NCBI GenBank assembly: GCA_031276105.1
Contig: JAISNS010000142.1
Location: 1-8,214 of the forward strand
Source: Dysgonamonadaceae bacterium
GTDB taxonomy: Bacteria; Bacteroidota; Bacteroidia; Bacteroidales; Azobacteroidaceae
Reading direction: 5' to 3'
DNA: 8,214 nt
Shown: positions 1-6,598 of the stretch, in pieces
Layout: the number at the start of each line of letters is the position of its first letter
Numbering within the stretch: the stretch's first letter is position 1
The notes under the pieces: model-generated
What the model saw: the letters and a program-made list of their open reading frames with translations, nothing else
Database searches by the model: none
What the model was told of the DNA's origin: nothing
Position numbers and translations under genes: made by a program

Positions 1-302
1 TCGATTTTCGGGTTGGCTTTCATTTGTTTGGAAACCCGTTTCTTTTTGCCGGTTTGGATGTAAAGCCTGTTTTCAAAAATAGCCGCCGTTCCGAAAGGTC
101 GAACGCGCGGCTGATCGCCGTCTACCGTTGCGATGAAATAAACGCCACACTTTTTCAAAAAATCACATACTTCCTGCATTGCTTTCATGGATTGTTCCTC
201 CTTTTTTTTTATGTTTAAACTGTCAATAAAATCAGATGCCGACGCCTTATTTACGCCTGAAATCAATAAAAATACGAATAATAAACCAATGATTTTTTTC
301 AT
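1..302 (-). CDS. Pyridoxamine 5'-phosphate oxidase family protein, 5' part only
   Basis: Reading the minus strand from the ATG at 302-300, the frame stays open to the window edge (about 100 residues) and the 3' part is missing. The first 22 residues (MKKIIGLLFVFLLISG, then VNKASA) look like a signal peptide. From residue 39 the sequence resembles the start of the FMN-binding split-barrel (PPOX) family: MQEVCDFLKKCGVYFIATVD, then a GDQPRVRPFG stretch, then LYIQTGKKKRVSKQ. This family binds flavin and carries out small-molecule redox chemistry; the substrate cannot be told here. An alternative start at 188-186 (MKAMQEV) has AGGAGG 8 bases upstream and would give the usual cytoplasmic form. I give the longer frame because the upstream residues read as a plausible signal peptide and a promoter box lies above them. 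The gene is divergent from the HTCS. The family call is fairly firm; the start is not. Confidence 0.75.
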   Translation of the reverse strand, partial: MKKIIGLLFVFLLISGVNKASASDFIDSLNIKKKEEQSMKAMQEVCDFLKKCGVYFIATVDGDQPRVRPFGTAAIFENRLYIQTGKKKRVSKQMKANPKI

Positions 303-393
303 TTTTATAATTTTTAGATGAATCTTCGATAATGAGATATTTATTTACACCCCAATTATATATTTCAGAGTAATTGCATTTGATAACTCGCCG

Positions 394-424
394 CAAATGT
401 ACGCATCATTTTCCGGAAAAACAA
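394..424 (-). promoter_or_regulatory. Predicted Bacteroidota promoter for the PPOX-like gene
   Basis: On the minus strand TACATTTG (401-394) matches the Bacteroidota -7 consensus TAnnTTTG. A TTG at 424-422 lies 20 bases upstream, which fits the -33 element. Transcription would start near 388, leaving a leader of about 85 bases before the ATG at 302. The 20-base spacer contains a 12-bp palindrome. Confidence 0.5.
409..420. promoter_or_regulatory. 12-bp perfect palindrome in promoter spacer
   Basis: TTTTCCGGAAAA is a perfect palindrome lying between the predicted -33 and -7 elements of the minus-strand promoter. That position suits a repressor operator. No regulator is identified, so the role is inferred from position alone. 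Confidence 0.35.
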
Positions 425-430
425 CTTATA

Positions 431-455
431 CCTAAAATCCGTGCGGATTTTTAGG
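431..455. promoter_or_regulatory. Inverted repeat upstream of the HTCS promoter
   Basis: CCTAAAATCC (431-440) and GGATTTTTAGG (445-455) are inverted copies with one extra A/T in the right arm, separated by GTGC. The right arm covers the place where the -33 element of the HTCS promoter should be (about 448-453). It could be an operator for either divergent gene, or a small hairpin. No T-tract follows it, so it does not look like a terminator. Confidence 0.4.
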
Positions 456-471
456 ATGTAATAAAAATGTC

Positions 472-479
472 TATATTTG
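472..479 (+). promoter_or_regulatory. Predicted -7 box of the HTCS promoter
   Basis: TATATTTG matches the Bacteroidota -7 consensus TAnnTTTG exactly. No clean TTTG is seen at -33; the corresponding place is a T-run inside the inverted repeat. Transcription would start near 485, about 110 bases before the chosen ATG at 598. Confidence 0.5.
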
Positions 480-597
480 CACTAATATTTACAAAGTGTC
501 TATAAAATATGTTTTTAGAAAAAACAATACCGGTCTTATTCTTTTTAATACCAAGAATGAGGCAGGTTTTTTATTTATGGCAGGGCGGCAAAAAAAA

Positions 598-3500
598 ATG
601 AATAAATTACCCAAACACATCATTACCGTTGCGCTTGCCTTGTTGTCGTCCTTTCAAATGATGCAGGCGCAATACCTGTTCCGGCATTTGGATATCGCCG
701 ACGGATTGTCCGACAACCAGATACGAAACCTCACGATTGCTCCCGACGGACAGTTGGCTGTTAGAACAGCTTCGATCTTAAACCTCTATAACGGCGCTTC
801 TTTCAATTATTTTTATCAGGACAAACGGAAAGAATACAGTTGGAATTATCCGTACACGCCGCGCGAATATTACGATAACAAAGGACGTATCTGGATGAAA
901 GGCCGCTATCTGTTGCTGCTGGATCTAAATACGAACCGCTTTATTTATGACATCGACGGCGAACTCCGCTCGTTTGGTATCAACAGTCAAATAAAAGATT
1001 TATTCATCGACAATTCTAAAAACTACTGGTTTCTTACCGAAGATAATACTTTCTCTTTTTACGACGTTTCAAAGCAGGAACTGAAAACCATTACACGGGA
1101 AACGGAAGCTTTTACAGATAAATACGGCGTTCCGCGCGAACTGGTACAATACAAAAACCTGTACTGGATCGTCTATACCAAAGGACTGATCCGTTGCTGG
1201 GATTCGGTTTCCGGCGATATTGTTTTGCAGGATACTCAATTCCTGAACGTTATTTCGGATATAACCGACCGACTGTATGTTCATCCGGCAGAAAACGGCG
1301 ACCTCTGGCTGATGTATAATTTTGCCGTTTATTTTTATAACCGGACAGGCAAAACGTGGACAAAGGCAGCTTCTATTAGCGGCCTTTCCAATTTTTTTAC
1401 TTGCATGGATTTGGATGAAAAGGGAAATGCGTGGGTAGGAACTTCCCGGTCGGGATTGCGCTATATTCATGCCGGATCGTTTGAAACGGAAACTATTCCG
1501 AAAATAATAATTAAAGGTGGCGGCGTGTCTGATAACGATATACATACGGTACTGGTCGATAGCAACAACGGACTGTGGGTGGGCACGTTATTTCAAGGCT
1601 TGTATTATTACCACCCCAGTATGCAAAAATTTCAATTGGTTCAAACCGTGAAAAACGGAACCTTGACGACCAACGAAGTGGTGCGCTGTTTTCTGGAAGA
1701 AGAAGGCGGTACGATTCTGGCAGGGACGGCTAACGGTTTATTTCGCTACTATCCCGGTACGGAAAGGATTGAAAAAATCTTCGGCGACCGAATCAAAGGT
1801 TTGTGCCTTACGCTGTATCGCGACCGCAAAAACCGGATATGGATCGGTACTTATATGGAAGGCTTTTTTTGCATCGACGGAGCTACCCTGAAAACCTATA
1901 ACCGGACAACCGAAAACCTGGATTTATACCCCAATCAAAACGTGTCAAGAGCTATTTATGAAGACCCTGCCGGACGGTATTGGGTAAGCGTGAAAAATCA
2001 GGGCATTGGGGAACTCAACTTGCAAACGGGCGAAATAGCGCTCTTGAATCAACGCTTCCCGAAAATCAATCCGTACAGAATCAGTTATACGTTCTATCCG
2101 GTAAACGATTCCTGCTTTGCCGTTTTGAACGAACAGGGCATTTATTATTACAATACTCAAACCGATAGCGTTTGGATTCCCGAAACGGATACGCCCGATA
2201 ACCCCAAATTCCGCGACCGCAACACGAAGTATTATTGCGTATTGAAAGACAGCCGATCGCTGGAATGGTTCGGAACGGAATTAGGCGTCAGAATATGGGA
2301 CGGGAAAGCAAACAAACGTTACACCATCGACATTACCGGCGGACTGCCGAACAATTCCATTTCGGCGATAGAAGAAGACGGCGACGGCAGGATGTGGATT
2401 GCTTCCGTTTGGGGTATCAGCCGGGTTGAAGTCCGCCGAACAAACGGCAGCTATACCTTTGAAATACTCAATTTCGACTATTCGGACGGATTGCAAAGTG
2501 GAAAGTTTTACGACCGTTCTTCGCTCAAAGCAAGCGATGGAACGCTTTATTTCGGCGGTATTCACGGGTTTAATGTTTTCAAACCCTCCGAAATCGTTTA
2601 CAATACAAGCACGGCAAAACCGGTATTTACTTCCCTGAAACTGTTTAATTCTCCGGCGCCGCTTAACCGCACGCAAACTGTTCGCCTGAACTACAACGAA
2701 AACTTTATCACACTGGAATTTGCGGGCTTGAACTTTGTGAACCCGGCAAAAACCTATTTCAAATACCGGCTGGAAAATTTCGATCAGGAATGGAACGAAA
2801 TACTCTCTACCGGAAGCGGTTCGGCCTCCTATACCGGCTTGCCGCCCGGCACATACCGCTTCAGCGTCTATACGGCTAACAACGACAAGATATGGAGCGA
2901 AGAACCGGCCTCGATCACCCTCATCCTGTCGCCGCCGTTTTGGGCTACCATTTACGCCGTCGTCGCCTACATATTCCTGTTTTTAGCCGTCATCGCCGCT
3001 TTCATTTTTCACCTGAACCGGAGCAGCCGCAAGCGCATGGAAAAACGGCAGACAATGGAAAAACAAAGGCAAAAAGAAGAATTAAACCAAATGAAATTCC
3101 GCTTTTTTACCAATATCAGCCACGAATTTCGTACGCCTTTAACTTTGATAATGACTCCTTTAGGAACGTTGATTCAACAATTGAGCGACGAACCGCTAAA
3201 ACAAAAATTGCTGTCCGTTTACCGCAATGCCGAAGATATGCTCGGTCTGATCAACCAATTGCTGGACTTCAGGAAACTGGAAATGGGCGGCGAAAAACTG
3301 AAATTATCTTGCGACGATTTGGTGCAATTTGCAAAATATGTATATACTGCCTTCAAAGAGGCGGCCGAAAACAAATCCATTCATTTTACATTTGAATCCG
3401 AATGTAAACAACTGTTTATGCACTTTGACAAGAACAAAATCCGTAAAGTCATCAATAATTTGTATTCCAATGCCTTGAAATTTACTCCCGCAAGAGGACT

Positions 3501-4617
3501 TATATCAACCGGAATAATGCTTACGGAAATAGACGGTCGCGAATTTGTCAAAATAGAAATTACCGATACCGGTTGCGGTATTCCTGAAAAAGACCGCCAA
3601 ACGATTTTTGAACGTTTCTATCAAAGTGAAAACAACGAATCGGATAAAGCCGGTTCGGGAATCGGTTTGCATTTGGTGAAAGAATACGTCGCTTTGCACG
3701 GCGGACAAGTCACCGTGAACAGCAAATTAAATGAAGGAAGCGCCTTTTCGATATTCATTCCTGCAGATTTGCAGGTTTCCGACCGCGAAACGGAAGAGAG
3801 TAGAAACGGGATGAATCACATCGCGGCAAACATAACGGAATCTGCTGACAATCAAAAACAAAAAACCTTATTAATCGTGGAAGACAACGCGGAATTTCGT
3901 CATTTTCTGGCCGAACAATTAAGCGTCAAATTTCAAGTATGGCAAGCCGCAGACGGAAAGCAGGGAGAAGAAATTGCCGGCAAAGAATTTCCCGATCTAA
4001 TTATTTCCGATTTAATGATGCCCGTCGTGAACGGTTTGGAATTATGCCGCCGTTTGAAAACCGATATTCAAACTTCGCATATCCCGATTATCTTACTTAC
4101 AGCCCTTTTATCGGACGAGGCAAAAATAGAAAGCTACAAATCCGGCGCCGATTCGTATATCGCCAAACCGTTTAACTTTGAAGTCCTGCTGACGCGAATC
4201 GAAATGCTCATCGATCAACAGGAAAAACGTAAAAAGCTATTCCACAAAACCATAGAAATAACGCCCAACACGATAACCACCTCTTCCATCGACGAAGAAC
4301 TGGTGAAAAAAGCCTTGCTTTGTGTCGAAAAAAACATCAATAATTCCGGTTATTCGGTCGATGATTTAAGTTCGGATATTGCTTTAAGCCGGAGTCAGCT
4401 TTACCGGAAATTTCAATCGATACTCGGATTATCGCCCAACGAATTTATCCGTTCCATCCGTCTGAAACGCGCCGCCCAATTATTGAAAGACTCACAATAC
4501 AATATATCCGAAATTTCGGACAGAGTCGGCTTCCACACAACCCGGTACTTTAACCGTTATTTCAAGGACGAGTTTGGCGTCACACCCACGCAATACAGAA
4601 ACGAGGCAAAAGGATGA
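598..4617 (+). CDS. Hybrid two-component system sensor/regulator (HTCS), AraC output
   Basis: One-chain sensor kinase and transcription factor of 1,339 residues. Domains in order: signal peptide 1-24 (cleavage likely after MMQA); about 14 periplasmic Reg_prop beta-propeller blades to about 690, with repeats such as GNAWVGT, GLWVGT and RIWIGT; Y_Y_Y domain about 698-775; membrane helix about 782-806; HisKA with phospho-acceptor His842 in NISHEFRTPLTL; HATPase with Asn958, Asp990 (DTGCGIP) and GSGIG; receiver with Asp1138 (IISDLMMP) and Lys1190 (AKPF); AraC double helix-turn-helix about 1233-1337. All catalytic residues are present, so it should be functional. Known HTCS proteins bind glycan fragments in the periplasm and switch on polysaccharide-use operons; no such operon is in view. 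I chose ATG 598 because it begins the signal peptide directly. ATG 577 and GTG 496 are in frame but would add a polar extension. The next gene overlaps its stop by 4 bases. Confidence 0.95.
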   Translation: MNKLPKHIITVALALLSSFQMMQAQYLFRHLDIADGLSDNQIRNLTIAPDGQLAVRTASILNLYNGASFNYFYQDKRKEYSWNYPYTPREYYDNKGRIWMKGRYLLLLDLNTNRFIYDIDGELRSFGINSQIKDLFIDNSKNYWFLTEDNTFSFYDVSKQELKTITRETEAFTDKYGVPRELVQYKNLYWIVYTKGLIRCWDSVSGDIVLQDTQFLNVISDITDRLYVHPAENGDLWLMYNFAVYFYNRTGKTWTKAASISGLSNFFTCMDLDEKGNAWVGTSRSGLRYIHAGSFETETIPKIIIKGGGVSDNDIHTVLVDSNNGLWVGTLFQGLYYYHPSMQKFQLVQTVKNGTLTTNEVVRCFLEEEGGTILAGTANGLFRYYPGTERIEKIFGDRIKGLCLTLYRDRKNRIWIGTYMEGFFCIDGATLKTYNRTTENLDLYPNQNVSRAIYEDPAGRYWVSVKNQGIGELNLQTGEIALLNQRFPKINPYRISYTFYPVNDSCFAVLNEQGIYYYNTQTDSVWIPETDTPDNPKFRDRNTKYYCVLKDSRSLEWFGTELGVRIWDGKANKRYTIDITGGLPNNSISAIEEDGDGRMWIASVWGISRVEVRRTNGSYTFEILNFDYSDGLQSGKFYDRSSLKASDGTLYFGGIHGFNVFKPSEIVYNTSTAKPVFTSLKLFNSPAPLNRTQTVRLNYNENFITLEFAGLNFVNPAKTYFKYRLENFDQEWNEILSTGSGSASYTGLPPGTYRFSVYTANNDKIWSEEPASITLILSPPFWATIYAVVAYIFLFLAVIAAFIFHLNRSSRKRMEKRQTMEKQRQKEELNQMKFRFFTNISHEFRTPLTLIMTPLGTLIQQLSDEPLKQKLLSVYRNAEDMLGLINQLLDFRKLEMGGEKLKLSCDDLVQFAKYVYTAFKEAAENKSIHFTFESECKQLFMHFDKNKIRKVINNLYSNALKFTPARGLISTGIMLTEIDGREFVKIEITDTGCGIPEKDRQTIFERFYQSENNESDKAGSGIGLHLVKEYVALHGGQVTVNSKLNEGSAFSIFIPADLQVSDRETEESRNGMNHIAANITESADNQKQKTLLIVEDNAEFRHFLAEQLSVKFQVWQAADGKQGEEIAGKEFPDLIISDLMMPVVNGLELCRRLKTDIQTSHIPIILLTALLSDEAKIESYKSGADSYIAKPFNFEVLLTRIEMLIDQQEKRKKLFHKTIEITPNTITTSSIDEELVKKALLCVEKNINNSGYSVDDLSSDIALSRSQLYRKFQSILGLSPNEFIRSIRLKRAAQLLKDSQYNISEISDRVGFHTTRYFNRYFKDEFGVTPTQYRNEAKG

Positions 4618-5141
4618 AAGGCGAAAGGGGAAAGGTACAATCGGAAATAAGAAAAGCCGCCGCCGAGAAATACAACTCATACGGCGACGAATGGATAAAA
4701 GCCTGTTTTGACCGCTATAGCGGTGGATATAACGTTTACCACAAAGATCACCTTTTTTCAAAAAAAGGAGGCGGAGGAGAAGCGGAGAAGATTGTCGGCG
4801 AAATGCTCGCAAAATACAACGGCAAACAAGTTGAGTTTTTGCCGGAAGGCGGAAAAAAAAGCCCTGATATTAAATTTGACAACCAAACGTGGGATATAAA
4901 GTACATCGAAAAAGCGTCCGAACATCGGATGAGAGACGCAATTTTAGACGCACGAAAAGCCGATAATGCTATATTTTACTTCACAGATAAAAGTAAATTC
5001 GCGTTATTGAACAGTGCAATAGTAAGAGAGGCAGGCCGGCTTTCAAAAGGACAAACAAACAACTTGCCGGATATTTATTACATGGATAAAAACGGTCTTT
5101 TGAAATTACTTTGGGAAAAACAAAAGGGGCTAAATAAATAG
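4614..5141 (+). CDS. PD-(D/E)XK-like nuclease, CdiA C-terminal toxin type
   Basis: A 175-residue protein with no signal peptide or membrane segment. The central part carries a PD-(D/E)XK-like arrangement: Glu56/Glu58 in GGGGEAEK, then VEFLPE, Pro84-Asp85 in KSPDIKFD, and Asp94-Ile-Lys96 in TWDIKYIEK. The HLFSKKGGGGEAE...VEFLPE pattern is what I recall from CdiA C-terminal tRNase toxins and related phage or conjugative-element proteins; a profile search is needed for the family. If active it would cut RNA or DNA in the cytoplasm. The start is well placed: the ATG overlaps the HTCS stop as ATGA, and the next in-frame ATG (4803) falls inside the catalytic domain. Cotranscription and translational coupling with the HTCS are therefore likely (inferred). 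No immunity-like gene follows, and no carrier protein precedes it, so it may be an orphan toxin tip or a domain with another job. Confidence 0.7.
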   Translation: MKGERGKVQSEIRKAAAEKYNSYGDEWIKACFDRYSGGYNVYHKDHLFSKKGGGGEAEKIVGEMLAKYNGKQVEFLPEGGKKSPDIKFDNQTWDIKYIEKASEHRMRDAILDARKADNAIFYFTDKSKFALLNSAIVREAGRLSKGQTNNLPDIYYMDKNGLLKLLWEKQKGLNK

Positions 5142-5147
5142 CCCCTT
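5124..5147. terminator. Hairpin over the stop codon of the nuclease gene
   Basis: AAGGGGCTA (5124-5132) pairs perfectly with TAGCCCCTT (5139-5147) around a 6-base loop, and the TAG stop lies in the right arm. On the plus strand only TT and mixed bases follow. On the minus strand the stem is followed by TTTTGTTTTT-like sequence. It therefore looks like a better terminator for transcripts coming leftward from the intergenic region, possibly acting in both directions. Confidence 0.55.
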
Positions 5148-5237
5148 CATGCTGCGTATTTGTGCTTTCGCCCCCCCCCCGCCGGGACCGGTCGAGAACG
5201 AGGGCTTAAAACTCCATTACCGGACTACCCCCTCTAT

Positions 5238-5275
5238 CTCGGTGGAACGTTCGGGAATCGAACCCGATTATTTAC
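5238..5275 (-). pseudogene. tRNA 3'-end-like fragment (T-arm plus acceptor strand)
   Basis: Read on the minus strand, TCGGGTTCGATTCCCGA forms a perfect 5-bp T-stem with a canonical TTCGATT T-loop, followed by ACGTTCC, A and CC, as at the 3' end of a tRNA. The matching 5' acceptor strand (GGAACGT) is absent in the 80 bases upstream, and no convincing anticodon or D-arm fits. A degenerate D-arm-like stretch (GGTAGTCCGGTAATGG) lies beyond it. It may be a tRNA remnant or the tRNA-end copy left at an attachment site by an integrated element. The tRNA identity cannot be given. Confidence 0.35.
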
Positions 5276-5351
5276 CATAACGCCCAAATATTCACACCAC
5301 AAAATTACTACTTTTTCCCGACCCGCAAAAAAATATTTACTAAAAATTACA

Positions 5352-5372
5352 AAAGCCCAATTAAAGGGCTTT
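5352..5372. terminator. Small terminator-like hairpin
   Basis: AAAGCCC (5352-5358) pairs with GGGCTTT (5366-5372) around AATTAAA. On the minus strand the stem ends in GGGCTTTTG followed by TAATTTTT, which suits a weak intrinsic terminator for leftward transcripts. No gene on the minus strand immediately to the right accounts for it. Confidence 0.4.
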
Positions 5373-5474
5373 GCATTTAAACCTCAAATCGGAAGCCTCT
5401 GCATTTCTTTTGCGCTGGAGTTGTAATTATTATTTCGTACATTCCATACCACTTTTGTCTTCTATCTTTCGGCA

Positions 5475-5693
5475 CAGACTTAAGTCGGAGCCATGCAGAC
5501 TTAAGTCCGAGCCGCGCAGACTTAAGTCGGAGCCACGCAGACTTAAGTCGGAGCCACGCAGACTTAAGTTGGAGCCACGCAGACTTAAGTCGGAGCCACG
5601 CAGACTTAAGTCGGAGCCGCACAGACTTAAGTCGGAACGATAAAAACTTAAGTCGGAATGACAAAAACTTAAGTCGGAACGACAAAGACTTAA
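5475..5693. repeat. 21-bp tandem repeat array with palindromic core
   Basis: Ten full units and a partial eleventh follow each other at an exact 21-bp spacing from 5475. Each unit has the core ACTTAAGT; most have the 10-bp palindrome GACTTAAGTC followed by GGAGCCACG or a close variant. CTTAAG is unchanged in all ten full units. Units 1-7 end in GGAGCC-type sequence, while units 8-10 switch to GGAACGAYA-type ends and lose the leading CAG, so the right side has diverged. A 21-bp period is two turns of B-DNA and would put every palindrome on the same face. The period is also divisible by 3, which explains the spurious open frames on both strands. Direct binding by a dimeric protein is possible but unproven. 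Confidence 0.95.
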
Positions 5694-5775
5694 AAATATC
5701 TTGCTAACAGTCAGTCAAATACGGATAAAGCAGAAAAAAATTCCACAAAAAAGCGCCGTATATCGGAAAAACACT

Positions 5776-5783
5776 TACTTTTG
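5776..5783 (+). promoter_or_regulatory. Predicted -7 box for the Fn3-like protein gene
   Basis: TACTTTTG matches TAnnTTTG. No clear TTTG stands at -33. Transcription would begin near 5790, giving a leader of about 36 bases that ends in AAAATTAAGAAAAAA before the ATG, a typical A-rich Bacteroidota translation start. The repeat array ends about 80 bases upstream. Confidence 0.5.
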
Positions 5784-5825
5784 TACGGTTAAAAATAGTA
5801 GTAACTCTCTAAAATTAAGAAAAAA

Positions 5826-6503
5826 ATGGCAAAAACACTAAGCGCACAAGACGCACAGTTTAACATCGAACAACGGGTCATCACCGACAAGGTTGCATCC
5901 AACATCAAGTTGTGGAACATTCCCGATCCCTGGTTTTCATCGACCCTCGTGTCGGCAAGGAAGGCATGGGAAACCGCGTGGGCGGCCTATAACTCCAACC
6001 CCGCCGAACGAACCCAAAGCATGACGTTTGCCAAAAACGCCACCCGCAAAGTCTATGAACCCATGCTTCGACAGTTGTGTACCCTGCTTATCGGCAACCC
6101 TAACGTAACGGACGCCGATTTGGAAACGATGGGCATCGTCGGACGCCGTCAGGGCAAACATTATCCCCCCGTACCCGTTCCAACGGATGTGCCGGATTTC
6201 CGTATCGAACAAGCCCCCGGACACCGGCTGTTGGTACATTTCCACGCCCACGAACAGGAAAGAGAAAGCAGCGCGGCAAAACCTCACGGAGTACACGGAG
6301 CCGAACTCATCTACTCCGTACTCGAAACGCCGCCAACGTCGTATGACAACCTCACGAAGAGCGCTTTCGACACCGCGTCGCCCTACACGTTCACGTTCGA
6401 CCTCCCCGACACCGGAAAAACACTCTACGTAGCCGTGCGCTGGGAAAATTCACGCGGCGAAAAAGGCCCTTGGAGCAATATTCAATCGGCAATCATCCCG
6501 TAA
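5826..6503 (+). CDS. Conserved Bacteroidota hypothetical with C-terminal Fn3-like domain
   Basis: A 225-residue protein with no signal peptide. Residues about 1-110 look alpha-helical, with several Trp and Ala-rich segments (ARKAWETAWAAYNSNPAERT, then a VYEPMLRQLCTLLIGNPNVT segment). A proline-rich linker (YPPVPVPTDVPD) follows. From about 125 to the end the sequence resembles a fibronectin-III-like beta sandwich, including HGVHGAELIYSV, TPYTFTFDLPDTGKTLYVAV and RWENSRGEKGPWSNI. I recall similar hypothetical proteins in Bacteroidota with the same helical-plus-Fn3 order and a RWxNxRGExGPWS motif; no function is known to me. The start is the only ATG behind the A-rich leader. It has its own promoter, is monocistronic, and converges on the methyltransferase gene, with a strong hairpin between them. 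Confidence 0.85.
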   Translation: MAKTLSAQDAQFNIEQRVITDKVASNIKLWNIPDPWFSSTLVSARKAWETAWAAYNSNPAERTQSMTFAKNATRKVYEPMLRQLCTLLIGNPNVTDADLETMGIVGRRQGKHYPPVPVPTDVPDFRIEQAPGHRLLVHFHAHEQERESSAAKPHGVHGAELIYSVLETPPTSYDNLTKSAFDTASPYTFTFDLPDTGKTLYVAVRWENSRGEKGPWSNIQSAIIP

Positions 6504-6525
6504 AAAATAAGGGATAAGATAAAAA

Positions 6526-6561
6526 ACATAAAAAGATAGAATCTATTCTATCTTTTTATGT
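6526..6561. terminator. Bidirectional terminator between convergent genes
   Basis: ACATAAAAAGATAGAA (6526-6541) and TTCTATCTTTTTATGT (6546-6561) form a perfect 16-bp stem with a TCTA loop. CTTTTATTTTG follows on the plus side and an A-run precedes it, giving T-rich ends on both strands. It lies 22 bases after the stop of the plus-strand gene and 37 bases past the stop of the minus-strand gene. The stem is AT-rich but long. Confidence 0.8.
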
Positions 6562-6598
6562 CTTTTATTTTGTAAGTTATAAATTTTTCAAATGATTT

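Larger units (their letters stand above)
5142..5825. other. Gene-free intergenic stretch
   Basis: I find no credible coding sequence here. Open frames in this stretch start inside low-complexity or repeat DNA, and none resembles a protein I know. The stretch holds a C10 run (5171-5180), a tRNA-3'-end-like fragment on the minus strand, a small hairpin near 5352-5372, the 21-bp repeat array, and the promoter of the next gene. The part from 5142 to 5240 is GC-rich and unlike the AT-rich remainder, which hints at a junction of different origins (inference). Confidence 0.6.

Noticed and set aside
24..218. A 64-residue plus-strand frame at the left edge
   Set aside because: It lies opposite the PPOX-like gene, whose minus-strand translation is clearly protein-like.
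496..597. N-terminal extension of the HTCS from GTG 496
   Set aside because: It would place a polar 34-residue stretch before a good signal peptide and would start only about 10 bases after the predicted transcription start. ATG 598 is the better start.
2892..3395. A 167-residue frame inside the HTCS gene
   Set aside because: It is an out-of-frame shadow of the membrane and kinase region, which has clear conserved motifs in the HTCS frame.
5160..5275. Two intact tandem tRNAs on the minus strand
   Set aside because: Only the T-arm and acceptor-like end are convincing. No full acceptor pairing or anticodon arm could be built for either.
5160..5426. An 88-residue plus-strand frame with a GGTFGNRTR segment
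   Set aside because: It reads antisense through the tRNA-like T-arm. Such peptides are a well-known artefact of translating tRNA genes backwards.
5371..5685. Open frames on both strands across the repeat array, encoding RLKSEP-like repeats
   Set aside because: The 21-bp period is a multiple of 3, so any frame without a stop in one unit stays open through all. Open frames on both strands, no start signal and no recognisable domain point to non-coding repeats.
5475..5693. CRISPR array
   Set aside because: The units are contiguous 21-mers with no unique spacers of 25-40 bases, and no cas genes are present.
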